From an uncultured Alphaproteobacteria bacterium (GTDB lineage Bacteria; Pseudomonadota; Alphaproteobacteria; Geminicoccales; Geminicoccaceae), in NCBI GenBank assembly GCA_937926445.1, contig CALBAK010000072.1, positions 1 to 39,452 on the forward strand: 39,452 nt of DNA, in the 5' to 3' direction. Numbering within the stretch: the stretch's first letter is position 1; every line of letters starts with the position of its first letter. The position numbers and the translations under genes were made by a program. The notes beneath the pieces are model-generated. The model did not search any database, was not told the DNA's origin, and worked only from the letters and a program-made list of their open reading frames with translations. This document shows positions 1 to 9,920 of this stretch, piece after piece.

Positions 1-800
1 TCGAGGCAGGCCTGCATGATCCCGAGCGGGCCGCCGGCGAGCACGAGCCGCTCGAAGTCGAGCCCGCGCATCAAGACGCGCACCCCGCCGTTCACTTCGC
101 CCAGCACGTTCTCCTCGGGCACCTCGGCCTCCTCGAGCACCAGCTCGCAGGTGTCGGAGCCGCGCATGCCGAGCTTGTCGAGCTTCTGCGCGGTCGAGAA
201 ACCGGGTGCACCCTTCTCCAGGACGAAGGCGGTGATGCCCTTCGAGCCCGCTTCGGGGTCGGTCTTCGCGTAGACCACGAGCACGTCCGCCTCGGGGCCG
301 TTGGTGATCCACATCTTGCGGCCGGTGAGCAGCCAGCGATCGCCCTTCTTGACCGCCCGGGTCCGCATCGAGACCACGTCCGAGCCGGCGCCGGGCTCGC
401 TCATGGCGAGAGCACCGACATGCTCGCCCGAAATCAGCTTCGGCAGATAGCGCCGCTTCTGCGCCTCCGTGCCATGCAGGCGGATCTGGTTGACGCAGAG
501 ATTGGAATGCGCGCCGTAGGAGAGGCCGATCGCGGCCGAGGCGCGCGAAATCTCCTCCATGGCGACCGTGTGGGCGAGATAGCCCAGCCCCGCCCCGCCG
601 TACGCCTCCTCGACCGTCACCCCGAGAAGCCCGGCCGCCCCGAGCTTCGGCCAGAGGTGACGCGGAAAGCAATTGCTCCGGTCGATCTCCTCGGCCAGAG
701 GCGCGATTTCGCGCTCGGCCACGGCGGCTGCGACCTCGCGGATCGCGTCGACCTCCTCGCCGAGCTCGATCGGGAGGGAGGGTGCACGGAATTGCGGCAT
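1..800 (-). CDS. ivd: Isovaleryl-CoA dehydrogenase (acyl-CoA dehydrogenase), 3' end outside the window
   Basis: FAD-dependent dehydrogenase expected to oxidise isovaleryl-CoA to 3-methylcrotonyl-CoA in leucine breakdown, passing electrons to ETF. The first 266 residues are present and the reading frame runs off the left edge. Visible family features are [10 protein letters not shown] (about 132-141) and the substrate/FAD segment WITNG (164-168). [12 protein letters not shown] (from 248) carries Glu250, at the position of the catalytic base characteristic of isovaleryl-CoA dehydrogenases, which distinguishes them from short-chain enzymes whose base lies near the C-terminus. The ATG at 800 is preceded by AGGAGG at good spacing. 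The remaining leucine genes would be expected beyond the left edge. Another short/branched-chain acyl-CoA dehydrogenase is the main alternative. Confidence 0.85.
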   Translation of the reverse strand, partial: MPQFRAPSLPIELGEEVDAIREVAAAVAEREIAPLAEEIDRSNCFPRHLWPKLGAAGLLGVTVEEAYGGAGLGYLAHTVAMEEISRASAAIGLSYGAHSNLCVNQIRLHGTEAQKRRYLPKLISGEHVGALAMSEPGAGSDVVSMRTRAVKKGDRWLLTGRKMWITNGPEADVLVVYAKTDPEAGSKGITAFVLEKGAPGFSTAQKLDKLGMRGSDTCELVLEEAEVPEENVLGEVNGGVRVLMRGLDFERLVLAGGPLGIMQACL

Positions 801-986
801 CGCTGCCTCCTGGACGATCTCGGTCGGTTCTGGCCCGCCCCTCTACCGCCGGCAAGGGCCGTGGCGACTCCATGAATGGCATGTCACGTGCTAGGGAGAG
901 GGGCGAACGAGGAGGCCGTCCGGCTCGGCGAGCAGCTGCAGCCTCCCTCGCCACCGGCCGCTGCCCTCGACCCGGAGGGACCTGCG

Positions 987-1241
987 ATGATGTATGTCAC
1001 CCTCACCTTCTGGCTCTGCGCCGCGGGCACGGCGGCCGACCTCGAGACGAGCTGCGATCGGGTGGCGCTGCCTTGGTACGGCTCCTTCGTGGGCTGCCAG
1101 ATGTACGGCCAGGCCGAGATCGCCGACTGGCTGCGCCGGGCCGGCCGCGAGCGCGAGCGCGTCCTGCGCTACCGCTGCACCGCCGAGCCGATGCCCGGGG
1201 GCGAGAAGCTCGCCCGCGAGAACGGCCCGATCCTGCGCTGA
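987..1241 (+). CDS. Small Cys-containing hypothetical protein (84 aa)
   Basis: Conserved-looking small protein of unknown function. Translation starts at the tandem ATG pair 987/990, and GGAGGGA lies 6 bases upstream of the first ATG. The protein opens with a hydrophobic stretch (MMYVTLTFWLCAAG) that could be a short signal or membrane segment. Four Cys are spaced through the body, with WYGSFVGCQMYGQAEIADWL in the middle and a final RYRC motif. The layout recalls short alphaproteobacterial hypotheticals of the type YVTLTxCL...C...AA.W...R.RC, a resemblance from memory only. The gene diverges from the acyl-CoA dehydrogenase gene and ends 10 bases from the 3' end of hutF. An upstream ATG at 876 would add 37 residues but has no clear ribosome binding site. 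Confidence 0.55.
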   Translation: MMYVTLTFWLCAAGTAADLETSCDRVALPWYGSFVGCQMYGQAEIADWLRRAGRERERVLRYRCTAEPMPGGEKLARENGPILR

Positions 1242-1251
1242 GCCCGATCGT

Positions 1252-2604
1252 TCACGAGAGCAGGCGCGCGAGCACTGGGCGGTAGCGCGCGCCGATCCCG
1301 TCTTTCGCGACGTGGCGGCCGGCTTCGACCACCCGCCGGCCGCCGACCCGGACCTCGCGCACGGCGGCCTTGCCGGCGCAGAAGATCCAGCCGTCGAGCT
1401 GCCGATCGTCGCTGCGGCCCAGAAGGTCGGGATGGTCCGGGTCGAGCACGACGAGATCGGCCGACGCACCCGGCCGCAGGCCGACCGGCCCGCGTTCGAG
1501 CGCCTGTGCCCCGCCGGCGAGGGCGGTCTCGAAGAGGACGCGGCCGGTCGAACGGCCGGGCTCGGAAAGGCAGTTGCGCCGGCCGGACGCCAGTCTCTGG
1601 GAATATTCGAGCTGGCGCAACTCCGCCGCGGCGTCGATCTGGACGTTCGAATCGCTGCCCACGCCGAAGCGGCCGCCCTCGCGGAAAAAGGCCGTGGCCG
1701 GGACGATTCCGTCACCCAGGCTCGCTTCCGTGATCGGGCACGATCCGAGGACCGCGGGAGAAGCGGCGAAGCGCCGCCGCTCCGCCTCCGTGGCGTGGGT
1801 GCCGTGGATCAGGCAGGTTCGCGAATCGAGCCCGATCGTCTCGGCCAGGAGCGCGATCGGCGTGGTGCCGTGGACCCGCCGGCAAGCCTCGACCTCGCGC
1901 GGCTGCTCGCTCGCGTGAACGTGCAGCGGCCCCTCGGGAAAGAGCTCGGCGAGCCACCGCAGCTCCTCGATCGTCACTGCCCGGATCGAGTGCGGCGCGA
2001 TGCCGATCCGCCCGCCGGGCAGATCGCGGATCGCCCGGGCACAGCGCTCGTGCAGCTTCGCGAAGAGGTCGAGATCGCACACGAACCGGCGCTGGCCCTC
2101 GCCGGGCGGCGCGCCGCCGACCTCGCCGTGGGCGTAGAAGCTCGGCAACAGCGTGAGGCCGATGCCGGTGGCCCGTGCCGCCTCGACGTGCCGCAACGCG
2201 AGCTCGGCCGGCTCGGCGTAAGGCACGCCCTCGGGGTCGTGGTGCAGATAGTGGAACTCGCCGACCGCGGTGAAGCCGGCTTCCAGCATCTCGGCATAGG
2301 CGAAGGCGGCGATCGCCTCGACCTCGTCGGGCCCGAGCCGGGCGAGGAAGCGGTACATCGCCTCCCGCCAAGACCAGAAACTGTCCTCGCCCGGCCCCGC
2401 GACCTCGGCGAGCCCGGCCATGGCGCGTTGGAAGGCGTGGCTGTGCAGGTTCGCGAGCCCCGGCAGCACGATGCCGGGCACGGGCTCGCCTTCGCCTCGT
2501 CCCGGTTCGACCGCGACGATGCGGCCGTCCGCGCCGAGCCGAAGCGTGACCCGCTCGGCCCAGCCCTCGGGCAACAGCGCCCGCTCGAGACACAGCACCG
2601 TCAT
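1252..2604 (-). CDS. hutF: Formimidoylglutamate deiminase HutF
   Basis: Zinc amidohydrolase converting N-formimino-L-glutamate to N-formyl-L-glutamate and ammonia, step four of the five-step histidine route. The protein has 450 residues, a normal HutF length. Metal and catalytic residues of the superfamily are visible: His54-x-His56 in NLHSHAF, His228/His230 in LHVHASEQ, His267/His270 in IHGTH and Asp318 in GVGSDSN. The HxSEQ and IHGTHxT wording separates HutF from guanine deaminase-like relatives. The ATG at 2604 follows GGGAGGCGGG. The gene diverges from hutIHGU across an 82-base gap holding a HutC-type operator, and HutG in the other arm uses its product. A longer frame upstream crosses the hutI promoter and is not used. 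Confidence 0.93.
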   Translation of the reverse strand: MTVLCLERALLPEGWAERVTLRLGADGRIVAVEPGRGEGEPVPGIVLPGLANLHSHAFQRAMAGLAEVAGPGEDSFWSWREAMYRFLARLGPDEVEAIAAFAYAEMLEAGFTAVGEFHYLHHDPEGVPYAEPAELALRHVEAARATGIGLTLLPSFYAHGEVGGAPPGEGQRRFVCDLDLFAKLHERCARAIRDLPGGRIGIAPHSIRAVTIEELRWLAELFPEGPLHVHASEQPREVEACRRVHGTTPIALLAETIGLDSRTCLIHGTHATEAERRRFAASPAVLGSCPITEASLGDGIVPATAFFREGGRFGVGSDSNVQIDAAAELRQLEYSQRLASGRRNCLSEPGRSTGRVLFETALAGGAQALERGPVGLRPGASADLVVLDPDHPDLLGRSDDRQLDGWIFCAGKAAVREVRVGGRRVVEAGRHVAKDGIGARYRPVLARLLS

Positions 2605-2631
2605 CGCCCGCCTCCCGCCGATCGCCCTTGA

Positions 2632-2646
2632 CCTGTCTATACAACT
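2632..2646. promoter_or_regulatory. HutC-type operator between hutF and hutI
   Basis: The imperfect palindrome TGTCTATACA (2634-2643), with TGT...ACA ends, reads TTGTATAGACAG on the other strand. This is the form of known HutC (GntR/HutC family) operators. It lies in an AT-richer patch in the 82-base gap between divergent hutF and hutI, where one repressor dimer could control both arms. A hutC gene lies at the far end of the locus. No convincing -35/-10 pair could be fixed for either direction, although TTGACC at 2628-2633 is a possible -35 for hutI. Confidence 0.65.
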
Positions 2647-2686
2647 TTGGCACAAACGGCACCAGGGGAGGCCGTGGGGAGGCCCC

Positions 2687-3889
2687 ATGCAGGTCGACCG
2701 GCTCTTCGCCGACGTCCGGCTCGCGACGATGGCAGCTGACCGGCCGGGCCTCGGCATCGTCGAGGACGGCGTGCTCGCCACCCGCGCGGGGCGTATCGTC
2801 TGGGTGGGTCCAAGGGCCGAAGCCCCCGCCTTCGGCGCCCGCGAGACGATCCGCGGCGAGGGTCGCTGGCTCACCCCCGGGCTGATCGACTGCCACACCC
2901 ATCTGGTCTGGGCCGGCGACCGCGCGGCCGAGTTCGAGCGCCGACTCGAAGGCGTCGGCTACGCCGAGATCGCCCGCGAAGGCGGCGGCATCCTTTCGAC
3001 CGTGCGGGCGACGCGGGCGGCCTCGCGCGAGGCCCTCGTGCGCGCCGCCCTGCCCCGGCTCGATGCGCTCCTCGCCGAGGGTGTCACAACGGTCGAGGTC
3101 AAGTCGGGCTACGGGCTCGAGCCCGCGACCGAATACCGCCAGCTCGAGGCCGCGGCCGCCCTCGAGGCGGAGCGGGCGGTGCGGATCGAGCGCACCTTCC
3201 TGGGCGCCCACACGCTCCCGCCCGAATTCGCCTCGGACCGCGAGGGCTACCTGCGCCTCTTGTGCGAAGGGATGATCCCGCACGTCGCCCGCGAGCGGCT
3301 CGCCACCGCGGTCGACGCCTTCTGCGAGGGCATCGCCTTCACCCCCGAGGAGACCCGGCGGATCTTCGAAGCCGCCCGCGCCCAGGGCCTTCCGGTCAAG
3401 CTGCATGCCGATCAGCTGTCGGACACGGGCGGAGCCGCGCTCGCCGCGCGCTTCCGGGCGCTCAGCGCCGACCATCTCGAATACACGAACACCGAGGGCG
3501 TCGCCGCCATGGCGAAAGCCGGCACGGTCGCGGTCCTCCTCCCCGGCGCCTTCTACGCCTTGCGCGAGCGGCAGGTGCCGCCGGTCGAGAGCTTCCGCCG
3601 CGCCGGCGTGCCGATGGCGGTCGCGACCGATTGCAACCCCGGCACCTCGCCGCTCGTTTCTCTCCTGTTGGCCACGAACATGGCGGCCACGCTGTTCCGC
3701 CTGACCGTCACGGAATGCCTTCTCGGCGTGACGCGGCACGCCGCCCGGGCGCTCGGCCTCGCCCACGATCGCGGCACCCTCGAGCCCGGCAAACGGGCCG
3801 ATCTCGCCCTCTGGTCGATCGAGCGGCCGGCCGAGCTCGTCTACATGATGGGTGCCCGCCCGCTCGCCGGCCGCTGGGTCGGCGCATGA
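2687..3889 (+). CDS. hutI: Imidazolonepropionase HutI
   Basis: Hydrolyses 4-imidazolone-5-propionate to N-formimino-L-glutamate, the third step of histidine breakdown. It has 400 residues, typical for the family. The amidohydrolase metal pair His70-x-His72 is in [14 protein letters not shown]. The family motifs [17 protein letters not shown] and [10 protein letters not shown] follow in the expected order. The ATG at 2687 has GGGGAGG 4 bases upstream. In-frame ATGs further upstream would place the start inside the hutF coding region and the operator. The stop codon overlaps the hutH start (ATGA), so the two are probably translationally coupled. The operator just upstream suggests induction by urocanate through HutC. 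Confidence 0.95.
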   Translation: MQVDRLFADVRLATMAADRPGLGIVEDGVLATRAGRIVWVGPRAEAPAFGARETIRGEGRWLTPGLIDCHTHLVWAGDRAAEFERRLEGVGYAEIAREGGGILSTVRATRAASREALVRAALPRLDALLAEGVTTVEVKSGYGLEPATEYRQLEAAAALEAERAVRIERTFLGAHTLPPEFASDREGYLRLLCEGMIPHVARERLATAVDAFCEGIAFTPEETRRIFEAARAQGLPVKLHADQLSDTGGAALAARFRALSADHLEYTNTEGVAAMAKAGTVAVLLPGAFYALRERQVPPVESFRRAGVPMAVATDCNPGTSPLVSLLLATNMAATLFRLTVTECLLGVTRHAARALGLAHDRGTLEPGKRADLALWSIERPAELVYMMGARPLAGRWVGA

Positions 3890-5436
3890 GCCCGCGCGGC
3901 ACGATCCGGGCCGGCGGCAACCCGCTTTCCCTCTGGCGGGCGGTTCGGTCGGGCGAGGTCCGCCCGCGCCTCGCGGCCGAATGCTGGCCCTTGATAGAGG
4001 CCGGCTACCGCGCCGTCCTCGCCGCGGCCGCGGGCGAGCGGGCGGTCTACGGGCTCAACACGGGCTTCGGCAAACTCGCGCTCGTCCGCGTCCCCGCCGA
4101 CCGGCTGGCCGAACTCCAGATCAACCTGGTCCGCTCGCACCAGGCCGGGGTCGGCGAGCCGCTCTGCGCACCCGTCGTCCGCCTCGCCCTGGCGTTGAAG
4201 CTCGCGAGCCTCGCCCACGGTGCCTCGGGCGTGCAGCCGGCGGTGTGCCGCCTGCTGGAAGCGATGCTCGAGCGCGATCTGTTGCCGGTGATTCCCGCCC
4301 AGGGTTCGGTCGGCGCCTCGGGCGATCTGGCACCCTTGGCGCATTTGGCGGCCGTCCTGATAGGCGAGGGCGAGGCCCGGTTCGCGGGCGAACGCCTGCC
4401 CGGGGCGGTCGCGCTCGCGCGCGCCGGCCTCGCGCCCGTGACCCTCGGGCCCAAGGAGGGCCTGGCGCTCCTGAACGGCACCCAGATCTCGACCGCGCTC
4501 GCGCTCGACGCGCTCTTCGCCCTCGAGCCCGTGTTCGCGGCCGGCCTCGTGGTGGGCGCCGCTTCGGTCGATGCCGCCACCGGCTCCGACACCCCCTTCG
4601 ATCCGCGCATCCAGGCGCTGCGCGGCCATCCCGGCCAGATCGCGGTCGCCGCTGTCCTGCGCGCGCTCATGGCCGGCAGCGCCATTCGCCGCTCGCATCT
4701 CGAGGGCGATCCGCGCGTCCAGGACCCCTATTGCTTGCGCTGCCAGCCGCAGGTCGCCGGTGCCTGCCTCGACCTGTTGCACCAGGTGGCGGCGACGCTC
4801 GAGCGCGAGGCCGACGGGGTGACCGACAACCCGTTGGTCTTCCCGGATTCGGGCGAGGTCCTCTCGGGCGGCAATTTCCACGCCGAGCCCGTGGCCTTCG
4901 CCGCGGATCAGATGGCGCTCGCGATCGCCGAGCTCGGCAACATCGCCCAGCGCCGCTGCGCGCTCTTGTGCGACCCGGCGCGGACCGGCCTGCCCGCCTT
5001 CCTGGTCCGCGAGCCGGGCCTGCGCTCGGGCTTCATGGTGGCCGAGATCGCTTCGGCCGCCCTCGCCTCCGAGAACCGGCAGAAGGCCGCACCCGCCTCG
5101 ATCGACACGATCCCGACCTCGATCGACCAGGAAGACCATGTCTCGATGGCCGCACACGCCGCCCGGAGGCTCGTCCCCATGGTCGACAACCTGGCCCGGA
5201 TCGTCGCCATCGAAGCCCTCATGGCGGCCCAGGGCATCGAACTGCGCGCCCCGCTCGAGACGAGTCCGCGCCTTCGCCTGTTCCTCGAGGCCGTGCGCGC
5301 CGTGGTCCCGGCGCTGCACGAGGACCGGCCGCTTTCGCCCGACATCGAGGCGGTGACCCGGCTCGTGCGCGACGGGACGATCGCCGCGGTCCTCGAGGCG
5401 GAAGAACGGGCGACCCTGTTCGGAGCCCGTCCATGA
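3886..5436 (+). CDS. hutH: Histidine ammonia-lyase HutH
   Basis: Removes ammonia from L-histidine to give urocanate, the committed first step. It has 516 residues, normal for HutH. The Ala-Ser-Gly triad that cyclises to the MIO cofactor is at 144-146 in [14 protein letters not shown]. The catalytic Tyr55 is in [28 protein letters not shown] near the C-terminus is the conserved substrate-site segment. The start overlaps the hutI stop (ATGA at 3886-3889), and the stop overlaps the hutG start in the same way. The N-terminus lacks the LDG.SL...V segment common to many HutH proteins. A piece resembling that segment occurs separately after hutU. Confidence 0.95.
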   Translation: MSPRGTIRAGGNPLSLWRAVRSGEVRPRLAAECWPLIEAGYRAVLAAAAGERAVYGLNTGFGKLALVRVPADRLAELQINLVRSHQAGVGEPLCAPVVRLALALKLASLAHGASGVQPAVCRLLEAMLERDLLPVIPAQGSVGASGDLAPLAHLAAVLIGEGEARFAGERLPGAVALARAGLAPVTLGPKEGLALLNGTQISTALALDALFALEPVFAAGLVVGAASVDAATGSDTPFDPRIQALRGHPGQIAVAAVLRALMAGSAIRRSHLEGDPRVQDPYCLRCQPQVAGACLDLLHQVAATLEREADGVTDNPLVFPDSGEVLSGGNFHAEPVAFAADQMALAIAELGNIAQRRCALLCDPARTGLPAFLVREPGLRSGFMVAEIASAALASENRQKAAPASIDTIPTSIDQEDHVSMAAHAARRLVPMVDNLARIVAIEALMAAQGIELRAPLETSPRLRLFLEAVRAVVPALHEDRPLSPDIEAVTRLVRDGTIAAVLEAEERATLFGARP

Positions 5437-6266
5437 GTACCGTCGATCGGATCGGCCCGGTCGAGATCCGCTGGGGATCCTCGCCGCTCGTCTCGAGCCA
5501 GCCGCACGGCGGCACCGCGCTAGCACCCGAGATCGCGGCCGCCTTGAACGAGACCGGCCGAGCGCTCGCCGACACCGACTGGTGGATCGACCGGCTCTAC
5601 GCGCCCTTGGCCGAACGCTTCGCGGCGACCGTCGTCTCGACGCCGATCAGCCGCTACGCGATCGACGTCAACCGCGATCCCTCGGGCGTCTCGCTCTATC
5701 CGGGACAGGCGACGACCGGTCTCGTCCCGCTCGAGACCTTCGACGGTGCCCCGATCTGGCGGCCGGGGCTCGAGCCCGATCCGGCCGAGATCGACCGCCG
5801 TCGCCGGCTCTTCTTCGAGCCTTACCACGCCGCCCTGGCGGCTGCGATCTCGCGCACGAAGCTCCGCCACGGCTTCTGTCTCTTGTGGGACTGCCACTCG
5901 ATCCGCTCGGCGATCCCGCGGCTCTTTTCCGGGCGCCTTTCGACCTTCAACCTCGGCACTTTCGAGGGCCGGTCCTGCTCGCCCTCTCTGCGGGCCGCGG
6001 CCGAGCGCCTGCTCGCGGCCTCGGGAGAGTCCTTCGTGATCGACGGCCGCTTCAAAGGTGGCTGGATCACGCGGCACTGGGGGCGGCCGAGCGAGGGCGT
6101 CGAGGCCGTGCAGATGGAGCTCGCGCAAGAAGCCTACATGGACGAGGCGTCGCCCTGGACCTTCCGCGAAGAGAAAGCGGAGCGGGTGCGCGCCGTCTTC
6201 GCCGCCCTGATCGACACGCTCCTCGAAGAGGCCCGGCGGCTTCACGCCCGCGGGAGCACCGCATGA
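5433..6266 (+). CDS. hutG: N-formylglutamate deformylase HutG
   Basis: Hydrolyses N-formyl-L-glutamate to glutamate and formate, the last step of the HutF/HutG branch. It has 277 residues. Visible metal-site features of the N-formylglutamate amidohydrolase family are SSQPHGG (His26 region), [13 protein letters not shown] and LLWDCHSI. The C-terminal [24 protein letters not shown] segment contains the conserved GG.iTR and E.AYM-type region (shown here as separate pieces of one stretch). It is not the arginase-type HutG that acts directly on formiminoglutamate, which agrees with the presence of hutF. Four-base ATGA overlaps join it to hutH and hutU. Confidence 0.92.
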   Translation: MSTVDRIGPVEIRWGSSPLVSSQPHGGTALAPEIAAALNETGRALADTDWWIDRLYAPLAERFAATVVSTPISRYAIDVNRDPSGVSLYPGQATTGLVPLETFDGAPIWRPGLEPDPAEIDRRRRLFFEPYHAALAAAISRTKLRHGFCLLWDCHSIRSAIPRLFSGRLSTFNLGTFEGRSCSPSLRAAAERLLAASGESFVIDGRFKGGWITRHWGRPSEGVEAVQMELAQEAYMDEASPWTFREEKAERVRAVFAALIDTLLEEARRLHARGSTA

Positions 6267-7942
6267 GCGACCCCCGTCTCGACAATGCCCGCAAAATCCG
6301 CGCGCCGCGCGGCCGGACCATGCGCTGCAAGAGCTGGGCCGCGGAAGCGGCCCTGCGGATGCTCATGAACAATCTCGACTCCGAGGTGGCGGAGAAGCCC
6401 GAAGCCCTCGTGGTCTACGGGGGGATCGGTCGGGCGGCGCGCAACTGGGAGTGTTTCGATCGGATCGTGGCCGCGCTCGAGCGGCTCGAACCGGACGAGA
6501 CGCTGCTCGTCCAGTCCGGCAAGCCCGTGGGAATCTTTCGGACCTTCCCGGACGCGCCACGGGTGCTGATCGCCAACTCCAACCTCGTCGCCAAATGGGC
6601 CAGCTGGGAGGAGTTCGACCGCCTCGATCGCCTCGGCCTCATGATGTACGGCCAGATGACCGCCGGCTCCTGGATCTACATCGGTAGCCAGGGGATCGTG
6701 CAGGGGACTTACGAGACCTTCGCCGAAGTCGGCCGGCGGCACTACGGCGGCAATCTCCGAGGGAAGTGGATCCTGACCGCCGGGCTCGGCGGCATGGGCG
6801 GCGCCCAGCCGCTCGCCGCGACCATGGCCGGCGCGTCCCTGATCGCGATCGAATGCCGGCCCTCGGCGATCGAGTTCCGGCTGCGGACCCGCTATCTCGA
6901 CACCAGAGCCGATACACTCGACCAGGCCCTCGAGATCGTCGACCGCCACCACCGGCAGGGGAAACCGGTCTCGGTCGGGCTGCTCGGCAACGCCGCCGAA
7001 CTCGTCCCCGAGCTCGTCCGCCGCGGCATCCGCCCCGACGTCGTGACCGACCAGACGAGTGCCCACGATCCGCTGCACGGCTATCTGCCGGCGGGCTGGA
7101 CGCTCGCCGAATGGGAAGAGCGCCAGGAGCGCGACCCCGAAGGCGTCAAGCGCGCCGCGAAGGAGTCGATGGCGGTGCACGTGCGCGCCATGCTCGAGCT
7201 CTACCGGCAGGGCGTGCCGACCCTCGATTACGGCAACAACATCCGCCAGATGGCGAAGGACATGGGCGTGGAGGACGCCTTCGCCTTCCCGGGTTTCGTG
7301 CCGGCCTATATCCGGCCCCTGTTCTGCCGCGGCATCGGCCCTTTCCGCTGGGCGGCGCTCTCGGGCGATCCCGAGGACATCCACAAGACCGACCGGAAGG
7401 TGAAGGAGCTTATTCCGGACGATCCCCACCTCCACCACTGGCTCGACATGGCCGAAGAGAAGATCGCGTTCCAAGGCCTGCCGGCGCGCATCTGCTGGGT
7501 CGGGCTCGGCCAGCGCCACCGGCTCGGCCTCGCCTTCAACGAAATGGTGGCGAAGGGCGAGCTCGCCGCCCCGATCGTGATCGGCCGCGATCATCTCGAT
7601 TCGGGCTCGGTCGCCTCGCCCAACCGCGAGACCGAGGCGATGCGGGACGGCTCGGACGCCGTGGCCGACTGGCCGCTTCTGAATGCGCTCTTGAACTGCG
7701 CCTCGGGAGCCTCCTGGGTCTCGATCCACCACGGTGGCGGGGTCGGCATCGGCTATTCGCAGCACGCCGGCATGGTCGTGGTGGCCGACGGCACACCGGA
7801 AGCCGCCCGAAGGCTCGAGCGGGTGCTCTGGAACGACCCGGGTACGGGCGTGATGCGGCATGCCGATGCGGGCTATCCGGAGGCGATCGCCTGTGCCCGC
7901 GAGCAGGGCCTCGTTCTGCCCGCGCTCGGCATCGGCTTCTGA
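6263..7942 (+). CDS. hutU: Urocanate hydratase HutU
   Basis: NAD+-dependent urocanase, converting urocanate and water to imidazolone propionate in step two. It has 559 residues, the usual length. Typical segments are [14 protein letters not shown] near the N-terminus, [12 protein letters not shown] and the Rossmann-type [28 protein letters not shown] and [10 protein letters not shown] follow, and the closing [17 protein letters not shown] contains family-invariant glycines. The ATG overlaps the hutG stop. It is the last conserved enzyme gene of the operon. The next 290 bases hold a lyase-like fragment before the TRAP transporter genes. Confidence 0.96.
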   Translation: MSDPRLDNARKIRAPRGRTMRCKSWAAEAALRMLMNNLDSEVAEKPEALVVYGGIGRAARNWECFDRIVAALERLEPDETLLVQSGKPVGIFRTFPDAPRVLIANSNLVAKWASWEEFDRLDRLGLMMYGQMTAGSWIYIGSQGIVQGTYETFAEVGRRHYGGNLRGKWILTAGLGGMGGAQPLAATMAGASLIAIECRPSAIEFRLRTRYLDTRADTLDQALEIVDRHHRQGKPVSVGLLGNAAELVPELVRRGIRPDVVTDQTSAHDPLHGYLPAGWTLAEWEERQERDPEGVKRAAKESMAVHVRAMLELYRQGVPTLDYGNNIRQMAKDMGVEDAFAFPGFVPAYIRPLFCRGIGPFRWAALSGDPEDIHKTDRKVKELIPDDPHLHHWLDMAEEKIAFQGLPARICWVGLGQRHRLGLAFNEMVAKGELAAPIVIGRDHLDSGSVASPNRETEAMRDGSDAVADWPLLNALLNCASGASWVSIHHGGGVGIGYSQHAGMVVVADGTPEAARRLERVLWNDPGTGVMRHADAGYPEAIACAREQGLVLPALGIGF

Positions 7943-7958
7943 GAGGGCTGGGCCCGCG

Positions 7959-8232
7959 GTGATCGCCCTCGACGGCCGTTCGCTCGGGATCCCGGAGGTC
8001 GCGGCGATCGCCCGCACGGACGCGCCCGTGACGCTCGCCCCGATCCAGGCCGCGATCCGCGCGCGGGTGCCGCCCATGGTCGAGGACCGCGAGGTCGGCG
8101 CGGACATCGAAGCGATCGAGACCGCGCTCGCCGAACTTCCCGAGGATGTCCTGGTTCGAGCGGGGCCCGGATTTCGCACGCGGCCGATTGCGGCACGGGA
8201 TCGTCCCGACCGCTGGCAACGGAGGAGAGAGC
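7959..8232 (+). pseudogene. Short fragment resembling the N-terminus of a histidine/aromatic ammonia-lyase
   Basis: A GTG at 7959, 16 bases after the hutU stop, begins a frame reading VIALDGRSLGIPEVAAIAR and then DAPVTLAPIQAAIRARV. This matches the usual opening of MIO-type ammonia-lyases (L-DG-xSL...V..iAR....V.L). Codons keep a strong G/C third-position bias to about 8135, then lose it before the TRAP gene. The YGxNTGFG and ASG segments of a lyase are absent, so it cannot be an enzyme. It may be a remnant of a second or rearranged hutH, or a small coupled ORF. The frame has no stop before it enters dctP. Similarity is judged by eye only. Confidence 0.4.
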
Positions 8233-9330
8233 ATGAAGCGTCGCAAGCTGGTCCTGGGCACGGGCGCGGTCGCCGCGACCGCGGCCGCCTCGAGCTTCCC
8301 CGCCCCCGCGATCGCGCAGGGCCGGATCGAGTGGCGGATGGTCACCGCCTGGCCCAAGAACCTCCCGGGCCCGGGCGTCGCCGCGCAGAAGGTCGCCGAT
8401 CGGATCGCCGCGGTCACGGGCGGGCGGATCACGGTGAAGTTGCACGCCGCGGGCGAGATCGTTCCCGCTACGGGCGTGTTCGACGCGGTGGCCGCCGGCA
8501 CCGCCGACCTCTATCACGCGGTCCCGGCCTATTGGGTCTCGAAGTCGCCGGGCATCGGCTTCTTCGGCTCCTTCCCCTTCGGGATGACCGCCTACGAGCA
8601 GCAGGCCTGGCTCCTGCACGGCGGCGGTCAAGCGCTCTACGACGAGATCTACGCCAAGTTCGCCATCAAGCCCTTCAACACCGGCAATTCGGGCCCGCAG
8701 TGGCTGGGTTGGTTCAGAAAGGAGCTCAAGAGCATCGACGATTTCCGCGGCCTGCGCTTCCGCACGGCCGGCCTCGGCGCGGAGATGTTCCGCCGCGCCG
8801 GGGCTTCGGTCGTGACCCTGCCGGGCGGCGAGATCTTCCAGGCCCTGCAGTCCGGCACGATCGACGCCGCCGAGTTCGTCGGCCCCTTCTCGGACGCGCC
8901 GCTCGGCCTGCACCAGGTGGCCAAGAACTACTACTTCCCGGGCGTGCAGGAGCCGTCCTCGGCCGAGGAGATCGGCATCAACCTCGAGCGCTGGAAGGCG
9001 CTCCCCGACGATCTCAAGGCGGCGATCCGCTACGCCTGCCAGTCGGTCGCCGAGGAGATCACGACCGAATACGACGCCCGCCACCCCCAGGCGCTGGCCC
9101 AGCTCGTGGGCCAGCACGGCGTGCAGGTGAAAGAGGCGCCCAAGGATCTGTTGATCGCCCTCGGCAACGCCGCCGGCCAGATGCTCGCCGAGTATCGCGA
9201 GCACCAGGACCCGCTCGTCAAGAAGATCGCCAACGCCTACGCCGAGTTCCGCATTCGTAGCCAGAGCTACATGATGCAGAGCTACGGCGCGATCTTCAAC
9301 GCGCGCGCTCTGCCCATCACGTGGGGCTGA
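8233..9330 (+). CDS. TRAP transporter substrate-binding protein (DctP family), hut-linked
   Basis: Periplasmic solute receptor of a TRAP transporter, 365 residues. The N-terminus MKRRKLVLGTG followed by an Ala-rich segment and PAIAQG looks like a Tat-type signal peptide cleaved near residue 29. The receptor core includes LPGPGVAAQKVADRI, FRGLRFRTAGLGAEMFRR and the ligand-site region LPGGEIFQALQSGTIDAAEF. The following YYFPGVQEPSSAEE resembles TakP-type receptors that bind 2-oxo and other monocarboxylates through an N-side groove. GGAGGAG stands 5 bases before the ATG. It heads a P-Q-M operon directly after the hut enzymes, which points to a histidine-pathway acid such as urocanate, or a keto acid, as cargo. 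The substrate is inference. Confidence 0.88.
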   Translation: MKRRKLVLGTGAVAATAAASSFPAPAIAQGRIEWRMVTAWPKNLPGPGVAAQKVADRIAAVTGGRITVKLHAAGEIVPATGVFDAVAAGTADLYHAVPAYWVSKSPGIGFFGSFPFGMTAYEQQAWLLHGGGQALYDEIYAKFAIKPFNTGNSGPQWLGWFRKELKSIDDFRGLRFRTAGLGAEMFRRAGASVVTLPGGEIFQALQSGTIDAAEFVGPFSDAPLGLHQVAKNYYFPGVQEPSSAEEIGINLERWKALPDDLKAAIRYACQSVAEEITTEYDARHPQALAQLVGQHGVQVKEAPKDLLIALGNAAGQMLAEYREHQDPLVKKIANAYAEFRIRSQSYMMQSYGAIFNARALPITWG

Positions 9331-9359
9331 GCGGAAGCCGGCGGGCGCGGGGAGCGACC

Positions 9360-9920
9360 GTGGACATCCTTCTCGCGCTCGCCGGCGCGCTCGACCGGTT
9401 CGGCCGGGCGGTCGGCAAGAGCGTGCGCTGGCTCGCCGTCCTCCTGGTGCTGATCCAGCTCGCCGTGGTCGTGCTGCGCTACGCCTTCGGCACGAGCTAC
9501 ATCTGGCTGCAGGAGAGCGTGCTCTACACCAACGCCGCGCTCTTCATGCTGGCGATCGCCTACACCTTCCTGGTCGACGGGCACGTGCGGGTCGATCTGT
9601 TCTACGCCCGCTGGTCGGCGCGGGGCCGGGCCCTCGCCGATCTCGTGGGCATCGTCTTCGCGGTCCTCCCCTTCTGCGGTCTCCTGATCTGGGCCTCCTG
9701 GGGCTATGTCGCGGTCTCCTTCCGTATGGGCGAGGGTCCCATGCAGGTGGGCGGCCTGCCGCTCCTTCCTTGGCTCAAGGCGCTGATCCCGACGATGGCC
9801 GTGCTCCTCGTCCTCCAGGCGATCGCGATCGCGCTCCGCTGCCTCGCGGTGCTGGCCGGCCGGGCCACCACGCATCTGCCGCATCGCGGCGGCCACGACG
9901 CCCCGGGAGTCGCGGCGTGA
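9360..9920 (+). CDS. TRAP transporter small membrane subunit (DctQ family)
   Basis: Four-helix inner-membrane subunit of the TRAP transporter, 186 residues. Hydrophobic segments are visible around residues 25-45, 60-80, 95-120 and 140-165. SYIWLQESVLYTNAALFMLA with VLRYAFG just before it carries the typical Q-subunit tryptophan/glutamate region. The GTG at 9360 has GGAG 5 bases upstream. An alternative GTG at 9321 overlaps the dctP stop but lacks a binding site. The gene ends in a GTGA overlap with the large subunit, suggesting coupled translation of Q and M. Confidence 0.88.
   Translation: MDILLALAGALDRFGRAVGKSVRWLAVLLVLIQLAVVVLRYAFGTSYIWLQESVLYTNAALFMLAIAYTFLVDGHVRVDLFYARWSARGRALADLVGIVFAVLPFCGLLIWASWGYVAVSFRMGEGPMQVGGLPLLPWLKALIPTMAVLLVLQAIAIALRCLAVLAGRATTHLPHRGGHDAPGVAA

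Noticed and set aside
994-2631. Long plus-strand frame of 545 codons
   Set aside because: It is the reverse shadow of hutF, whose motifs are unmistakable on the minus strand.
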